Shown piece by piece: positions 26,561-37,586 of a stretch of DNA of 64,000 nucleotides. This DNA is from CAVQAH01 sp963784195. Its GTDB lineage: Bacteria > Acidobacteriota > Vicinamibacteria > Vicinamibacterales > 2-12-FULL-66-21. The stretch covers positions 248,001 to 312,000 of the forward strand of contig CAWARA010000018.1 in NCBI GenBank assembly GCA_963784195.1. The letters are read 5' to 3'. Both the position numbers and the translations under genes were made by a program. The first letter of the stretch is position 1. The number at the start of each line of letters is the position of its first letter. The notes beneath the pieces were generated by a model that saw only the letters and a program-made list of their open reading frames with translations, was not told where the DNA came from and did not search any database.

Positions 26561-27841
26561 TCACTCGTAGTGCAGAGCTTTGACCGGATCCAGGTTGGCG
26601 GCTCGAGCGGCGGGATAGAGACCGAAGACAAGGCCGATAGCCACTGACACGAAGAACGCCAGAACGATCGACGTCGTGGTCACGATCGTCGACCAACCGG
26701 CCAGGTAGCCAATCAACTGCGACAATCCGACGCCAACGATCACGCCCATGACGCCGCCGGCGAGCGAGATGATTGTCGTTTCGATCAGGAACTGACGGAT
26801 GACGTCACGTTTCTTGGCGCCGATCGCGCGGCGCACGCCGATCTCCCGGGTGCGTTCCATCACGCTGGCGAGCATGATGTTCATGATGCCGATGCCGCCG
26901 ACGAGCAGTGAGATCGACGCGATCGCGACCATCACCATCTCGAAGATCCGCTGTGTGCGGCGTTGCTCGGCGAGCAGTTCGGCCGGTGAGACGATCGCGA
27001 AGTCGCCGGCTTCGCCGTGGGACACGTTCAACAGTCCGCGCAGAAGGGCCGCACCGGCGGGAATGCCGGCGCTCGACTGCAGCTGGAGGTAGATGCCGTC
27101 GATCTCGTCCTTGTACTGGCTCTGACCGTCTTCGAGCCGGAAGATGGCGGCGAAGAGCGGCACGTAGATCAGGTTGTTCCGGTCCTGCGCGGGAATTCCT
27201 GCGACGTCGGATTGAACGGTCAGCTGCGGGCCGGCGACGCCGATCACCTGGAACCACTGATCGTTGACCTTGACGTAGCGTCCGATTGGATCCTCGGCGC
27301 CGAATACCGACGCCGCGGCGCCCTCGCCCAGCACCGCCAGCGGCGCGCCCGCCTCGGTTTCACGCTCGTCGAAGAAGCGGCCGGACGCGACGCGAAGATT
27401 GGCGATCGTCAGGTACTCCGGGCTGACCCCATAGACCACCGGCACATCGGATTGGGGCCTGGGCAGCATCTTCGTCGGGGTGAACCGCTTGCGCGCGGTC
27501 GATGCCGTGATCCCTTCGAGGTTGGCCTTGATGACGCGGAAATCCTGGAACGTGAGACCGGGTGAGATCTTGCGAATCTTCTGCAGGGATTGGTAATCGG
27601 CAGATTCTCGCGCCTCGACGATCAGATTCCGGACGCCGAGCTGCTCGATGAAGGACATGACCTCCTGCTGGGCGCCGGCACCGATCGACAGCATGGCGAC
27701 CACGGCTGCCACGCCGAAGATCATGCCGAGCATGGTGAGGAGGGAGCGCAACTTGTGCGCGCGCAGATTGTCAATGCCGAGACGAAGCTCGGGCAGGTAA
27801 TCGGACGTGCTGCCGGTGATTCGGCCGGCCGTCACGCTCAC
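26561..27841 (-). CDS. MacB/FtsX-type ABC transporter permease
   Basis: 426 residues from a GTG start overlapping the previous stop (GTGA). The first transmembrane helix is in LRSLLTMLGMIFGVAAVVAMLSIG. The periplasmic domain covers about 65-290 (GRFFDERETEAGAPLAVLG). Three C-terminal helices follow, with GGIGIMNIMLASVMERTREIGVRRAIGAKKRDVI, the coupling region typical of MacB. It ends with LYPAARAANLDPVKALHYE. It is last in an operon of three adaptor genes. A MacB-type pump also needs an ATPase, which is not in this cluster. Confidence 0.93.
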   Translation of the reverse strand: MSVTAGRITGSTSDYLPELRLGIDNLRAHKLRSLLTMLGMIFGVAAVVAMLSIGAGAQQEVMSFIEQLGVRNLIVEARESADYQSLQKIRKISPGLTFQDFRVIKANLEGITASTARKRFTPTKMLPRPQSDVPVVYGVSPEYLTIANLRVASGRFFDERETEAGAPLAVLGEGAAASVFGAEDPIGRYVKVNDQWFQVIGVAGPQLTVQSDVAGIPAQDRNNLIYVPLFAAIFRLEDGQSQYKDEIDGIYLQLQSSAGIPAGAALLRGLLNVSHGEAGDFAIVSPAELLAEQRRTQRIFEMVMVAIASISLLVGGIGIMNIMLASVMERTREIGVRRAIGAKKRDVIRQFLIETTIISLAGGVMGVIVGVGLSQLIGYLAGWSTIVTTTSIVLAFFVSVAIGLVFGLYPAARAANLDPVKALHYE

Positions 27842-29145
27842 CGGGGGCCTCCGGCGGCGGGAAGGGGCGATGCTGCCCCGGCCGGCTTGTTGGCGCGCTG
27901 TACGGTCGGATCCACCAGCGCGACCTCGGTCCCCTCAGGCAGACCTTCGACAGCCGCCCGGCTCTCGGTACGCTGCACGACCTTGATTTCTCGCTGTTCG
28001 AAGCGGTCACCGGTCTTGACGAAGACGTGCGTCTTGCCGGCTTTCTGGAACACGGCCTGGCGCGGCAGCATCAAGGCGCCGGGAATCTCCTTGCCCGTGA
28101 CCACGACCCTCGCGGAGGCGCCTGCCTTCATCCGCGGGTCGAGCTGATCGAAGGCAAACGACACGTCGAACTGCCGCGCGCCCGAGCTCGACTCGAAGAA
28201 ATCCATCCGCCGTGCCTGTGCCGACAGCTCTCCGACTTTTCCTTTGAATGTCTCTCCCGGGATCGTGTCGATGTCGACAATGGCTTCCTGACCCTGCGTC
28301 AGGTTCGCGCGATCGTTCTCGTCAACCTTGGCGCGGAGCTCCATGCGGCCCGACTCGATGACGTCCGCGATGGGCCGGCCCGGCCAGATCGAGTCGCCCT
28401 CGCGATATTCCGGCAGAACCATTCCGCCGAAAAACATGCCGCCGGCGGCATCGGTGTTCTGTTTCACCGAGACGACGCCGTCGAGCGGCGCCGTGATGAC
28501 GAGACTCTCAATCGTCTGCTGCGCGCGCTGCATCGCGAGCATCGCCTTGTTGCGTTTCTCCAGCACGACCGCCAGCGACGCCTGGCTCGTCGCGGCGCGC
28601 GACTTCACGTCTTCGTCGAGCTGTTCGAGACGGCGCTTTGCCTCTTCCAGCGAGAGCAGGTTCTTCTTCGCTTCGATTGCGCCGACGAACTCGTTCCCGG
28701 AGGCATCCAGCTCGGCGCGACGAACGTCGAAGCGCGCGGTCAGGAGCGTCACCTGATCCTGAGCGGCCTGCGCGGCCGCGTCAGCCTTCATCTTGACGAT
28801 TTCCTGTTCGGCTTCAGCCACTTCTGACTTCGCCTGCTCCAGCGCGTACTGATGGTCTGCCGGATCGAACTCCACGACCGTCTCGCCCGCTTTGACCGAG
28901 ATGCCCGTCGGGATCAGCTTGATGATCCGCAACATGCCGCCGACCGGTGGCGTCACGAGTGTCATCGTGCGGCCAGCACGAAGCTCGCCCGTCGCGTGCA
29001 CCGTCAGGCTGAGGGACCCCTTGGTGATCTTTGAGGTCGGGATGTCATTGCCGCGCTCCGGCAGCCGCGGCACGGCAATCGCGATGGCTGCGCCCAGCGC
29101 GATCACGGCCAGGAACACGAGGCCACGAACGACTCGACGCTTCAC
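27838..29145 (-). CDS. Periplasmic adaptor (HlyD/MacA-like membrane fusion protein) 1
   Basis: 435 residues, GTG start. One N-terminal membrane anchor (VRGLVFLAVIALGAAIAIAV), a barrel-sandwich region (GTLRIIKLIPTGISVKAGETVVEFDPADHQ-type), and a long coiled-coil hairpin at about 90-210 rich in Ala/Glu/Lys. Then the second lipoyl half (VISAPLDGVV-like ITAPLDGVVSVKQN), beta-barrel and membrane-proximal domains with ALMLPRQAVFQKAGKTHVFVKTG. The GTG overlaps the previous stop. These proteins link an inner-membrane pump to an outer-membrane channel. Confidence 0.9.
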   Translation of the reverse strand: MKRRVVRGLVFLAVIALGAAIAIAVPRLPERGNDIPTSKITKGSLSLTVHATGELRAGRTMTLVTPPVGGMLRIIKLIPTGISVKAGETVVEFDPADHQYALEQAKSEVAEAEQEIVKMKADAAAQAAQDQVTLLTARFDVRRAELDASGNEFVGAIEAKKNLLSLEEAKRRLEQLDEDVKSRAATSQASLAVVLEKRNKAMLAMQRAQQTIESLVITAPLDGVVSVKQNTDAAGGMFFGGMVLPEYREGDSIWPGRPIADVIESGRMELRAKVDENDRANLTQGQEAIVDIDTIPGETFKGKVGELSAQARRMDFFESSSGARQFDVSFAFDQLDPRMKAGASARVVVTGKEIPGALMLPRQAVFQKAGKTHVFVKTGDRFEQREIKVVQRTESRAAVEGLPEGTEVALVDPTVQRANKPAGAASPLPAAGGPR

Positions 29146-30422
29146 TGCGCCCTCCGAATCATTTCTGTTGCCGGCCGGCGTGTCGCGATGCGATCGCCCG
29201 GCGCGACGCCGGACGTCACGATCGCCTGCTCGCGGCCTCGGCGCGCCACCTCGATACGGCGTTCCTCGAACTCGGTGCCATCGAGCCTGTAGACCACCGA
29301 GTGCCCGTCGCGCTGGAAGATGGACTCTGAGGGCACGAGCACCACGTCAGCGACGCGGTCGGTCGCGATGCGCGCGATCGCGGTCATGCCCGGACGGATC
29401 TTCGGATCGATTTCCAGCAACACGAGACCCAGATCGAAATTCCTGGTGGGCGGCCATCCCGACGAGAAATCCGCGCGTGCCAGCACGGAGATGCGCTCGA
29501 TACGCGCCTTGAACTCCCTGCCCGGAAGGGCGGCAATCCGAATCGATGCTTCCTTGCCGACGCTCAGCCGTCCTCGATCGGACTCGTCGAGCCGAGCCTC
29601 GAGATGGACTGACGACAGATCGGGCAGCTCCAGGATCGATGCTCCCGCCCAGGCGCGATCGCCCTGGCGGAACTCGACCTCGCCGCCACCAAATGGTCCC
29701 GACCCGGCACGGTAGTTGGGCAGGATGTTCACCATGCCGCCCGCCGGTGCCTTGAGCTCGAGGTTCTGCAACCCGCGCTCGGCGCGCTGCAGATCGAACA
29801 GCGCCTTCTCGCGCTTCCGGCGCTTGTTCGACAGGTCGGCCTCCATGGCCACGACGTCCGACTTGATCTTCGCTTCGAGCTCCTTGAGCTTCTCCTGGGT
29901 GTCGCCGAGGGTCAGCTTGGACTTCTCTTGATCGATTCGCGAGACGGTATCGCCGCGATCCACGTCGAGCTTGGCGCGCTCGATGTTGTATTTCGACCGC
30001 ATCAGCTCGGTCGCGTTCTGTTCCTTCGTAATGCGCGCCTGCGCCGTTGCCTGCTCGATCTCGGCGTCGGCCTGCTTCAGCTCCGATTCCTTCTCCTGCT
30101 TCGTGCGCCGCAGCGTCGTCGAATCGAACTGGACGACGACGTCGCCGGCCTTCACGACCGAACCGTTCTTTGCAAGCTTCAGGATCTGCAGCTCTCCTGA
30201 TTGCATCGGCGCCGCGAGCACAATCGATTTCAGCGGCCGGATCTCGCCACGGATCTCCAGCGCGTCGATGAATTCGCCCTTGGTGACCTCTGCCGTCGGC
30301 AGATCCGGCGCAGCACCGCTGCGGACGCTGACGAACGCGGCCGTCACGACGGCGCCCACGATCACCAGCGTGACCAGCACACGGCGGCGCCAGCCCAGGA
30401 GAAGCGCGCTAAGCCGGCTCAC
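29142..30422 (-). CDS. Periplasmic adaptor (HlyD/MacA-like membrane fusion protein) 2
   Basis: 426 residues, GTG start, N-terminal anchor VLVTLVIVGAVVTAAFVSV. Lipoyl half 1 is SGELQILKLAKNGSVVKAGD. The coiled coil spans about 100-210 (KQEKESELKQADAEIEQATA). Lipoyl half 2 is LELKAPAGGMVNILPNYR. The barrel region has RPGMTAIARIATDRVADVVLVPSESIF. The plan is the same as adaptor 1 but the sequences are clearly diverged, so the copies are old. The GTGA overlap with both neighbours shows a tight operon. Confidence 0.9.
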   Translation of the reverse strand: MSRLSALLLGWRRRVLVTLVIVGAVVTAAFVSVRSGAAPDLPTAEVTKGEFIDALEIRGEIRPLKSIVLAAPMQSGELQILKLAKNGSVVKAGDVVVQFDSTTLRRTKQEKESELKQADAEIEQATAQARITKEQNATELMRSKYNIERAKLDVDRGDTVSRIDQEKSKLTLGDTQEKLKELEAKIKSDVVAMEADLSNKRRKREKALFDLQRAERGLQNLELKAPAGGMVNILPNYRAGSGPFGGGEVEFRQGDRAWAGASILELPDLSSVHLEARLDESDRGRLSVGKEASIRIAALPGREFKARIERISVLARADFSSGWPPTRNFDLGLVLLEIDPKIRPGMTAIARIATDRVADVVLVPSESIFQRDGHSVVYRLDGTEFEERRIEVARRGREQAIVTSGVAPGDRIATRRPATEMIRRAQ

Positions 30423-31685
30423 TGATTACCTCGAACGCTGACGTTCCGCGCCACGACGCTCCCCTCTTCGACACCGGACGCAATGACCGCTTCATGCGCG
30501 CTGACGCTGCCGACCGTGACAGCCTGATCCGAGAAGCCCGACCCTCGCTGCACGCGCACAAACGCGCGTTCGCCGTCGTAGCGGACGGCGTCACGTGGCA
30601 CGACGAGCACTCGCGGTTCGCGACCGAACTCGACGTCGAGCGACGCGGTCAGGTCGGGCATCAGGTTCGGATGCGATCCGTCCACCTCGATGAGCGCGGT
30701 GAACGTGCGGACCTTCTGCGACATCGTCGAACGGACGGCCAGGGGCGAAATCTGCGTGATGCGGCCGGTGAACGAGAGATCCGGGTACGCGTCCAAGCCC
30801 GATTCGAACGGGGAGCCCGACCCTCATGTCGTTCACGTCCGCCTGGTTCACTTTCGCGCGCACCCGCATGACTTCGGGATTCACGACGTCGACCACCGGC
30901 ACGCCGGCGCGCACTTCCTCGCCTTCCTGCACTTCCGCCATGTTGTTCGACTTCCAGATCGACCGGATGACCGCCATGCCGGCAATCGGAGACTGGATCG
31001 ACATGCGGTCCGCGTTGCTCTCGGCCTGCCGCATGGCGTTCTCGGCCTTGTCGCGCCGGATCTGGAGAATGCGAATGTCGGCTTCAGCCGCCTTCCGCTT
31101 GAGCGCGAACGTCGTCTTCAGCTGCTTGAGTTTCGCATCGGCTTCTTCGAGCGCCTGCCGGTTCTTCTCGGCCTGAATCTTGGGAAGCAGCTCGTTCTTG
31201 GCCATCTCGAGCTCGGCGCGGGTCAACCCGCTCTCCGCTTGCGCCAATTCGCTCTCGTCACGCGCGCTCGCCGCACGCTCCTCCGCTTCCTTCTTTCTGA
31301 TCTGCTGCTCGAGATCGTTCAGTTCGACGCGCCGGTCGAGCGCGTTCTTCAATTGTTCCTGGCGGTCGAACTCGACGAGCAGATCGCCGGGTTGGACCAT
31401 GCTGCCCCCCCGGATCAGCCGGGTCACGACGAGGGAGGGCACGTTCTGCCCTGCCAGACGAGGCACGGATACCGTCGTCGCCTGCACAGCCTCGACCGTG
31501 CCGGAAAGGCGGAGGGATCGAACGAAGTCGCGACGGGTGATGGTCGCGGTCGTGGCACGGCGTCCGCTGTCTTGCGACGGCTCAGGATCGCGCGCCGAGC
31601 GGAGCGCGGCGGCGCTCACGCCGACTGCTGCCACCAGCAGGACGAAGCCCGTCAGCCACCGACGCACACTGGGGTTCAAACGCAT
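30419..31685 (-). CDS. Periplasmic adaptor (HlyD/MacA-like membrane fusion protein) 3, one frameshift
   Basis: About 422 residues when corrected. The ATG at 31685 is followed by an anchor (FVLLVAAVGVSAAAL). Lipoyl half 1 has TRLIRGGSMVQPGDLLVEFD, the coiled coil covers about 105-225, and lipoyl half 2 is IQSPIAGMAVIRSIW. Near 30797 one extra base shifts the frame; on the other side DAYPDLSFTGRITQISPLA and PRDAVRYDGERAFVRVQRG continue the beta-barrel domain. First gene of the adaptor-permease operon; the 237 bases before it hold no clear gene and presumably the promoter. Confidence 0.85.
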
Positions 31686-31922
31686 GCGTGACTCCGGTTA
31701 TCAGACGGCGTGGCATCAAAGTTGGTTGGGCGATTCGCCCCCGAACGGACCCGTCTCGTTTCCGGGAACCGGCCGCGCGCAACCGGGACGGCTCTCTCTG
31801 CAGGAGCTATACGACGGCGACGTGCAAACTATTCCAAACGAGCCAGTTCCTGAAGATTCAGCAGGTTCGTGGAGCCACGCCGGCCCCAGACGGACGGTAA
31901 ACCTAGCAATCCCGGGTCCGGA

Positions 31923-34620
<2,698 letters not shown>

Positions 34621-34631
34621 AGCCCCAGCAG

Positions 34632-34651
34632 CGCGCGGCTTCAGCCGCGCG
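34632..34651. other. Small perfect hairpin between the two metH cistrons
   Basis: CGCGCGGCT-TC-AGCCGCGCG folds into a 9-bp stem with a 2-base centre. It fits exactly between the stop of the homocysteine-domain gene (34652) and the start of the second metH gene (34620). It could act as an RNA processing site or affect the ratio of the two proteins. Confidence 0.5.
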
Positions 34652-35648
34652 TCACGTCCCCTTCAACCCTTCGATCGCCGCCCCCACGGCCTTGATGTGA
34701 TCGGGCGTCGTGCCACAACACCCGCCCAGGATGTTGACGAGGCCGCTCATCGCAAAGTCGCGCAGCAGATCTCCGGTTTCTGCAGGGCAGCTGATCGTAT
34801 TCGCCGAACGCGTTCGGCAGGCCCGCGTTGGGATAGCAGAGGACGTACGACTCCGCCAGCCGCGCCAGTTCCTCGAGGTGCGGGCGCATCTCGCGGGCGC
34901 CCAGCGCGCAGTTGATGCCGACCGCAAACGGGTTGGCATGCCGGATCGAGACGTAGAAGGCGTCGAGGGTTTGGCCGGACAGCGTGCGGCCGCTGCGGTC
35001 GGTCACGGTCACCGAGATGATCACCGGAACACGTGCGCCCTTTTCCTCGAACACCTGCTCGATCGCGGCGATTGCCGCTTTGGAGTTGAGCGTGTCGAAG
35101 ATCGTTTCCACGAGCAGCAGATCGACACCGCCATCGAGCAGGCCGCGAACCTGATCTTCGTAGGCCGCGCGCGCCTCGTCGAAGGTCATCCCGCGAAACG
35201 CCGGGTTGTTCACGTCGGGCGAAATCGACAGCGTGCGGTTCATCGGGCCGATCGACCCCGCGACGAAACGCCGGCGGTCGGGAGTCTTCGCCGTCCACTC
35301 GTCGGCGGCCTCTCGCGCTACACGCGCGCCCGCCAGGTTCAGCTCGTAGGCGAGCGCTTCGAGCCCGTAGTCCGCCTGGGCGATGGCCGTGCTGGTGAAC
35401 GTGTTCGTCTCGATGATGTCTGCGCCGGCCGCCAGGTACTCGCGATGGATGGCGCCGATCACGTCAGGACGCGTCAGGACCAGGAGATCGCTGTTGCCCT
35501 TCAGATCCTTGGGGTGATCCTTGAAGCGCTCGCCACGGAAGTCGGCGTCGGTCAGCTTGTATCGCTGAATCATCGTGCCCATCGCGCCATCGAGCAGCAG
35601 TATTCGGCGATCGAGGAGCGCGGTCAGGTCGTTCAGAACAGAATCCAT
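34652..35648 (-). CDS. Methionine synthase homocysteine-binding subunit (MetH N-terminal domain), one frameshift
   Basis: About 331 residues when corrected. LLLDGAMGTMIQRYKLTDADFRG is the typical MetH start. NTFTSTAIAQADYGL follows, and zinc ligands are in GINCALGA and GGCCGTTPDHI. The end is reached after one shift near 34790 and finishes AAIEGLKGT, with TGA at 34652-34654. It binds homocysteine through zinc and activates its thiol. It starts at ATG 35648 with a TAATG overlap with the corrected upstream gene and is followed by the rest of MetH, so the enzyme is split in two genes. Confidence 0.9.
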
Positions 35649-36648
35649 TAGTGGTCCTTATGAAGTGCTTCGATGTGACGGCCCGCTTCCGTTCGGTCTT
35701 CCGTGCGCCGCCTGATTTCGTGCCGCTGGCAATGAGCACGGCGAACGGATCACCGGTCCGTCGCGCCCCGATCCCGACTTTCACGTCAGCGAACCCGGCT
35801 CGCTTCAACAACCCGGCCAGCTCGTCGTCGGAGAATCCGGTCCAGCGATCGCCGAGACGCTCGCGGACCCACAGCTCGTCGTGCGCGCGGAGATCGAGGA
35901 CGAGCACCCGGCCGCCTGGAACGAGAATGCGGTGCGCCTCGACGAGCGCCCGCGCCGGATCCTGGGCGTGATGCAGCGCCTGCGAGAGCAGGGCGACATC
36001 GACCGAGCCGTCGCGGATGGGCAGACGCTCGAGCTCGCCGCGTTTCCAGATGACGTTGCGCACGCGACGGCGCGTGGCAAGCGAGCGCGCCCGCTTCAAC
36101 ACCGAGTCAGAACGATCGACCGCAATGACGCGGCCGGCCCAGCGGCTCGTTTCGATCGTCAGGTAGCCCTCGCCGCAGCCGAGATCGGCGACACGAAGCT
36201 GCGGCAGCAAGTGCCCCAGCGCACGCGCCCACGCTGCCCAACTCCGGCCCGGCACGAGCTGGCGTTCGTTGGTATCCGGACCGGCATGCGCGTCGAAATT
36301 CTCTTTTCGCAGACGCCGGACTTCTTCCAGCCGTGCATCGTCCATTCGCGTCAAATCGCCGGAGGCCGATGCGAACGCGCCGCGGAGGAAATCCGCCAGC
36401 GGCGCGCGGTCGGCGCGTTCATCGGACAGCGACGGCGCGAGCCTGAAGAACGTGTAGCCGCCCTCGCGGCGCTCGCTGACGAGATCCGCTTCCTTCAGCA
36501 GGCCGAGATGGCGTGACACGCCCGACTGTGCGATCCCGAGAATGCCCGTCAGCTCGCTGACGTTGAGCTGCTCGAGGCTGAGGAGCCTGAGAATCCGCAG
36601 CCTGGCCTCGTCGCCGAGCAGCCGGAACAGCGCCGAGGCGGAATTCAT
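35648..36648 (-). CDS. ArsR-type regulator fused to a SAM-dependent methyltransferase
   Basis: About 333 residues. Residues 1-80 are an ArsR winged helix (FRLLGDEARLRILRLL, LNVSELTGILGIAQSGVSRHLGLLKEADLV). Residues 150-300 are a class I methyltransferase (VADLGCGEGYLTIE, VIAVDRS, ALLSQALHHAQDPARALVEAHRILVPGGRVLVLD). The open frame runs 184 bases into the next gene. Another frame ends ALHKDH with TAA overlapping the next ATG (TAATG), so a single-base error between about 35660 and 35760 is likely. ArsR-methyltransferase fusions are often next to metH/metF genes and probably report methionine/SAM state. Confidence 0.85.
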
Positions 36649-36694
36649 ATCTATAAATCTACATTGGTGTATGGGCGTGTGGCAAGCCGCGTGC

Positions 36695-36882
36695 CGGGGT
36701 TCAGGACGGGGGTTCAGACGAGGGTTCAGCCGGGGGTTCGGGCCAACGGGTTCAGGAAGCCTCGGCGGAGGTTCGAGTACCCTTTCACGCTGAACCTCCG
36801 TGTGAGTGAACCCCCGTCGTGAACCCCCGTCGTGAACCCCCGTCCTGAACCCCCGTCCTGAACCCCCGTCTGAACCAACGTG
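36695..36882. repeat. Facing arrays of 13-base words (B3) between divergent genes
   Basis: Left arm has GGGTTCAGGACGG and relatives (36695-36745). The right arm has GTGAACCCCCGTC and, at its end, CTGAACCCCCGTC units (36800-36876). The centre contains a non-repeat stretch (GGAAGCCTCGGCGGAGG...). The arms lie 46 bases from the ArsR-methyltransferase start and about 20 bases from the hydrolase start. Again the word reads the same way toward each gene. Confidence 0.8.
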
Positions 36883-36902
36883 CCATGCCATAATCGCGGG
36901 TC

Positions 36903-37577
36903 GTGGAACTGACCGTCTATCCGACCTCGCAGACCGCCTCAGGTGCCGGCGACACTGCCCCCCGGCAGGCGGGCAAAAATTCAGCGAAAGCCGGCCTGAT
37001 TCTGGCGCCTGGCGCCGGGGCAGGTCAGGCCAGCCCGTTCATGACGAAGTTTGCCAAAGGCATGGCGGAGCGTGGGATCGCCGCGGCAACCTTCGATTTT
37101 CCTTACATGCGCTCGGGGCGGAAGCTGCCCGATCCGCCACACGTGCTCGAAAATGCCTGGCGCGAGGCGCTCGAGGCGGCGGCAGCGCAGCTGAAAACGC
37201 CGTTCGTCGTGATCGGCGGAAAGTCCATGGGCGGCCGCATTGCGTCGCAGGTGGCCGCACAGGGAGCGCCAGGTGTGGGCGGTCTCGTGTTTCTCGGCTA
37301 CCCCCTGCATCCGCCGGGTAAACCGCAGCAGCGCCGCGACGCGCACCTGCCGCGAATTGCCGAACCGCAGCTCTTCGTGCAGGGAACCCGCGATGCGTTC
37401 GGCAACGCGGTCGAGATCCGCGAACTGTTGAAGAGCCTTCAGCGTGCCACGCTCCACGAAGTTGAAGGCGGCGATCACTCGTTCAAGGTTTCCGGACGCG
37501 GCGTGAAGCCGGACGATGTGATCAGCGGCATCATGGACGTCGTGGCCGCGTGGATCGTGCAACAGATCCGGCCCTGA
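36903..37577 (+). CDS. Alpha/beta hydrolase of the KANL3/Tex30 type
   Basis: 224 residues, GTG start at 36903. AGLILAPGAGAGQASPFMTKFAKGMAERGI is the typical opening, with GAGAG in the oxyanion region. Catalytic Ser is in VIGGKSMGGRIAS, Asp in QGTRDAFG and His in EGGDHSF. This family is found widely in bacteria and animals; the bacterial members are uncharacterised soluble hydrolases. It stands alone, with a 13-base repeat array immediately upstream. Confidence 0.85.
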   Translation: MELTVYPTSQTASGAGDTAPRQAGKNSAKAGLILAPGAGAGQASPFMTKFAKGMAERGIAAATFDFPYMRSGRKLPDPPHVLENAWREALEAAAAQLKTPFVVIGGKSMGGRIASQVAAQGAPGVGGLVFLGYPLHPPGKPQQRRDAHLPRIAEPQLFVQGTRDAFGNAVEIRELLKSLQRATLHEVEGGDHSFKVSGRGVKPDDVISGIMDVVAAWIVQQIRP

Positions 37578-37586
37578 AACCTGGCG

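Noticed and set aside
31686..31922. A 70-codon plus-strand frame between the adaptor operon and metH
   Set aside because: No recognisable domain or ribosome binding site; taken as the promoter region of the adaptor operon and the 3' end of metH.
36649..36891. An 81-residue N-terminal extension of the ArsR-methyltransferase
   Set aside because: It is translation of the 13-base array (Pro-Arg-Leu-Asn repeats). The ArsR domain starts at MNSASALFRLL at 36648.
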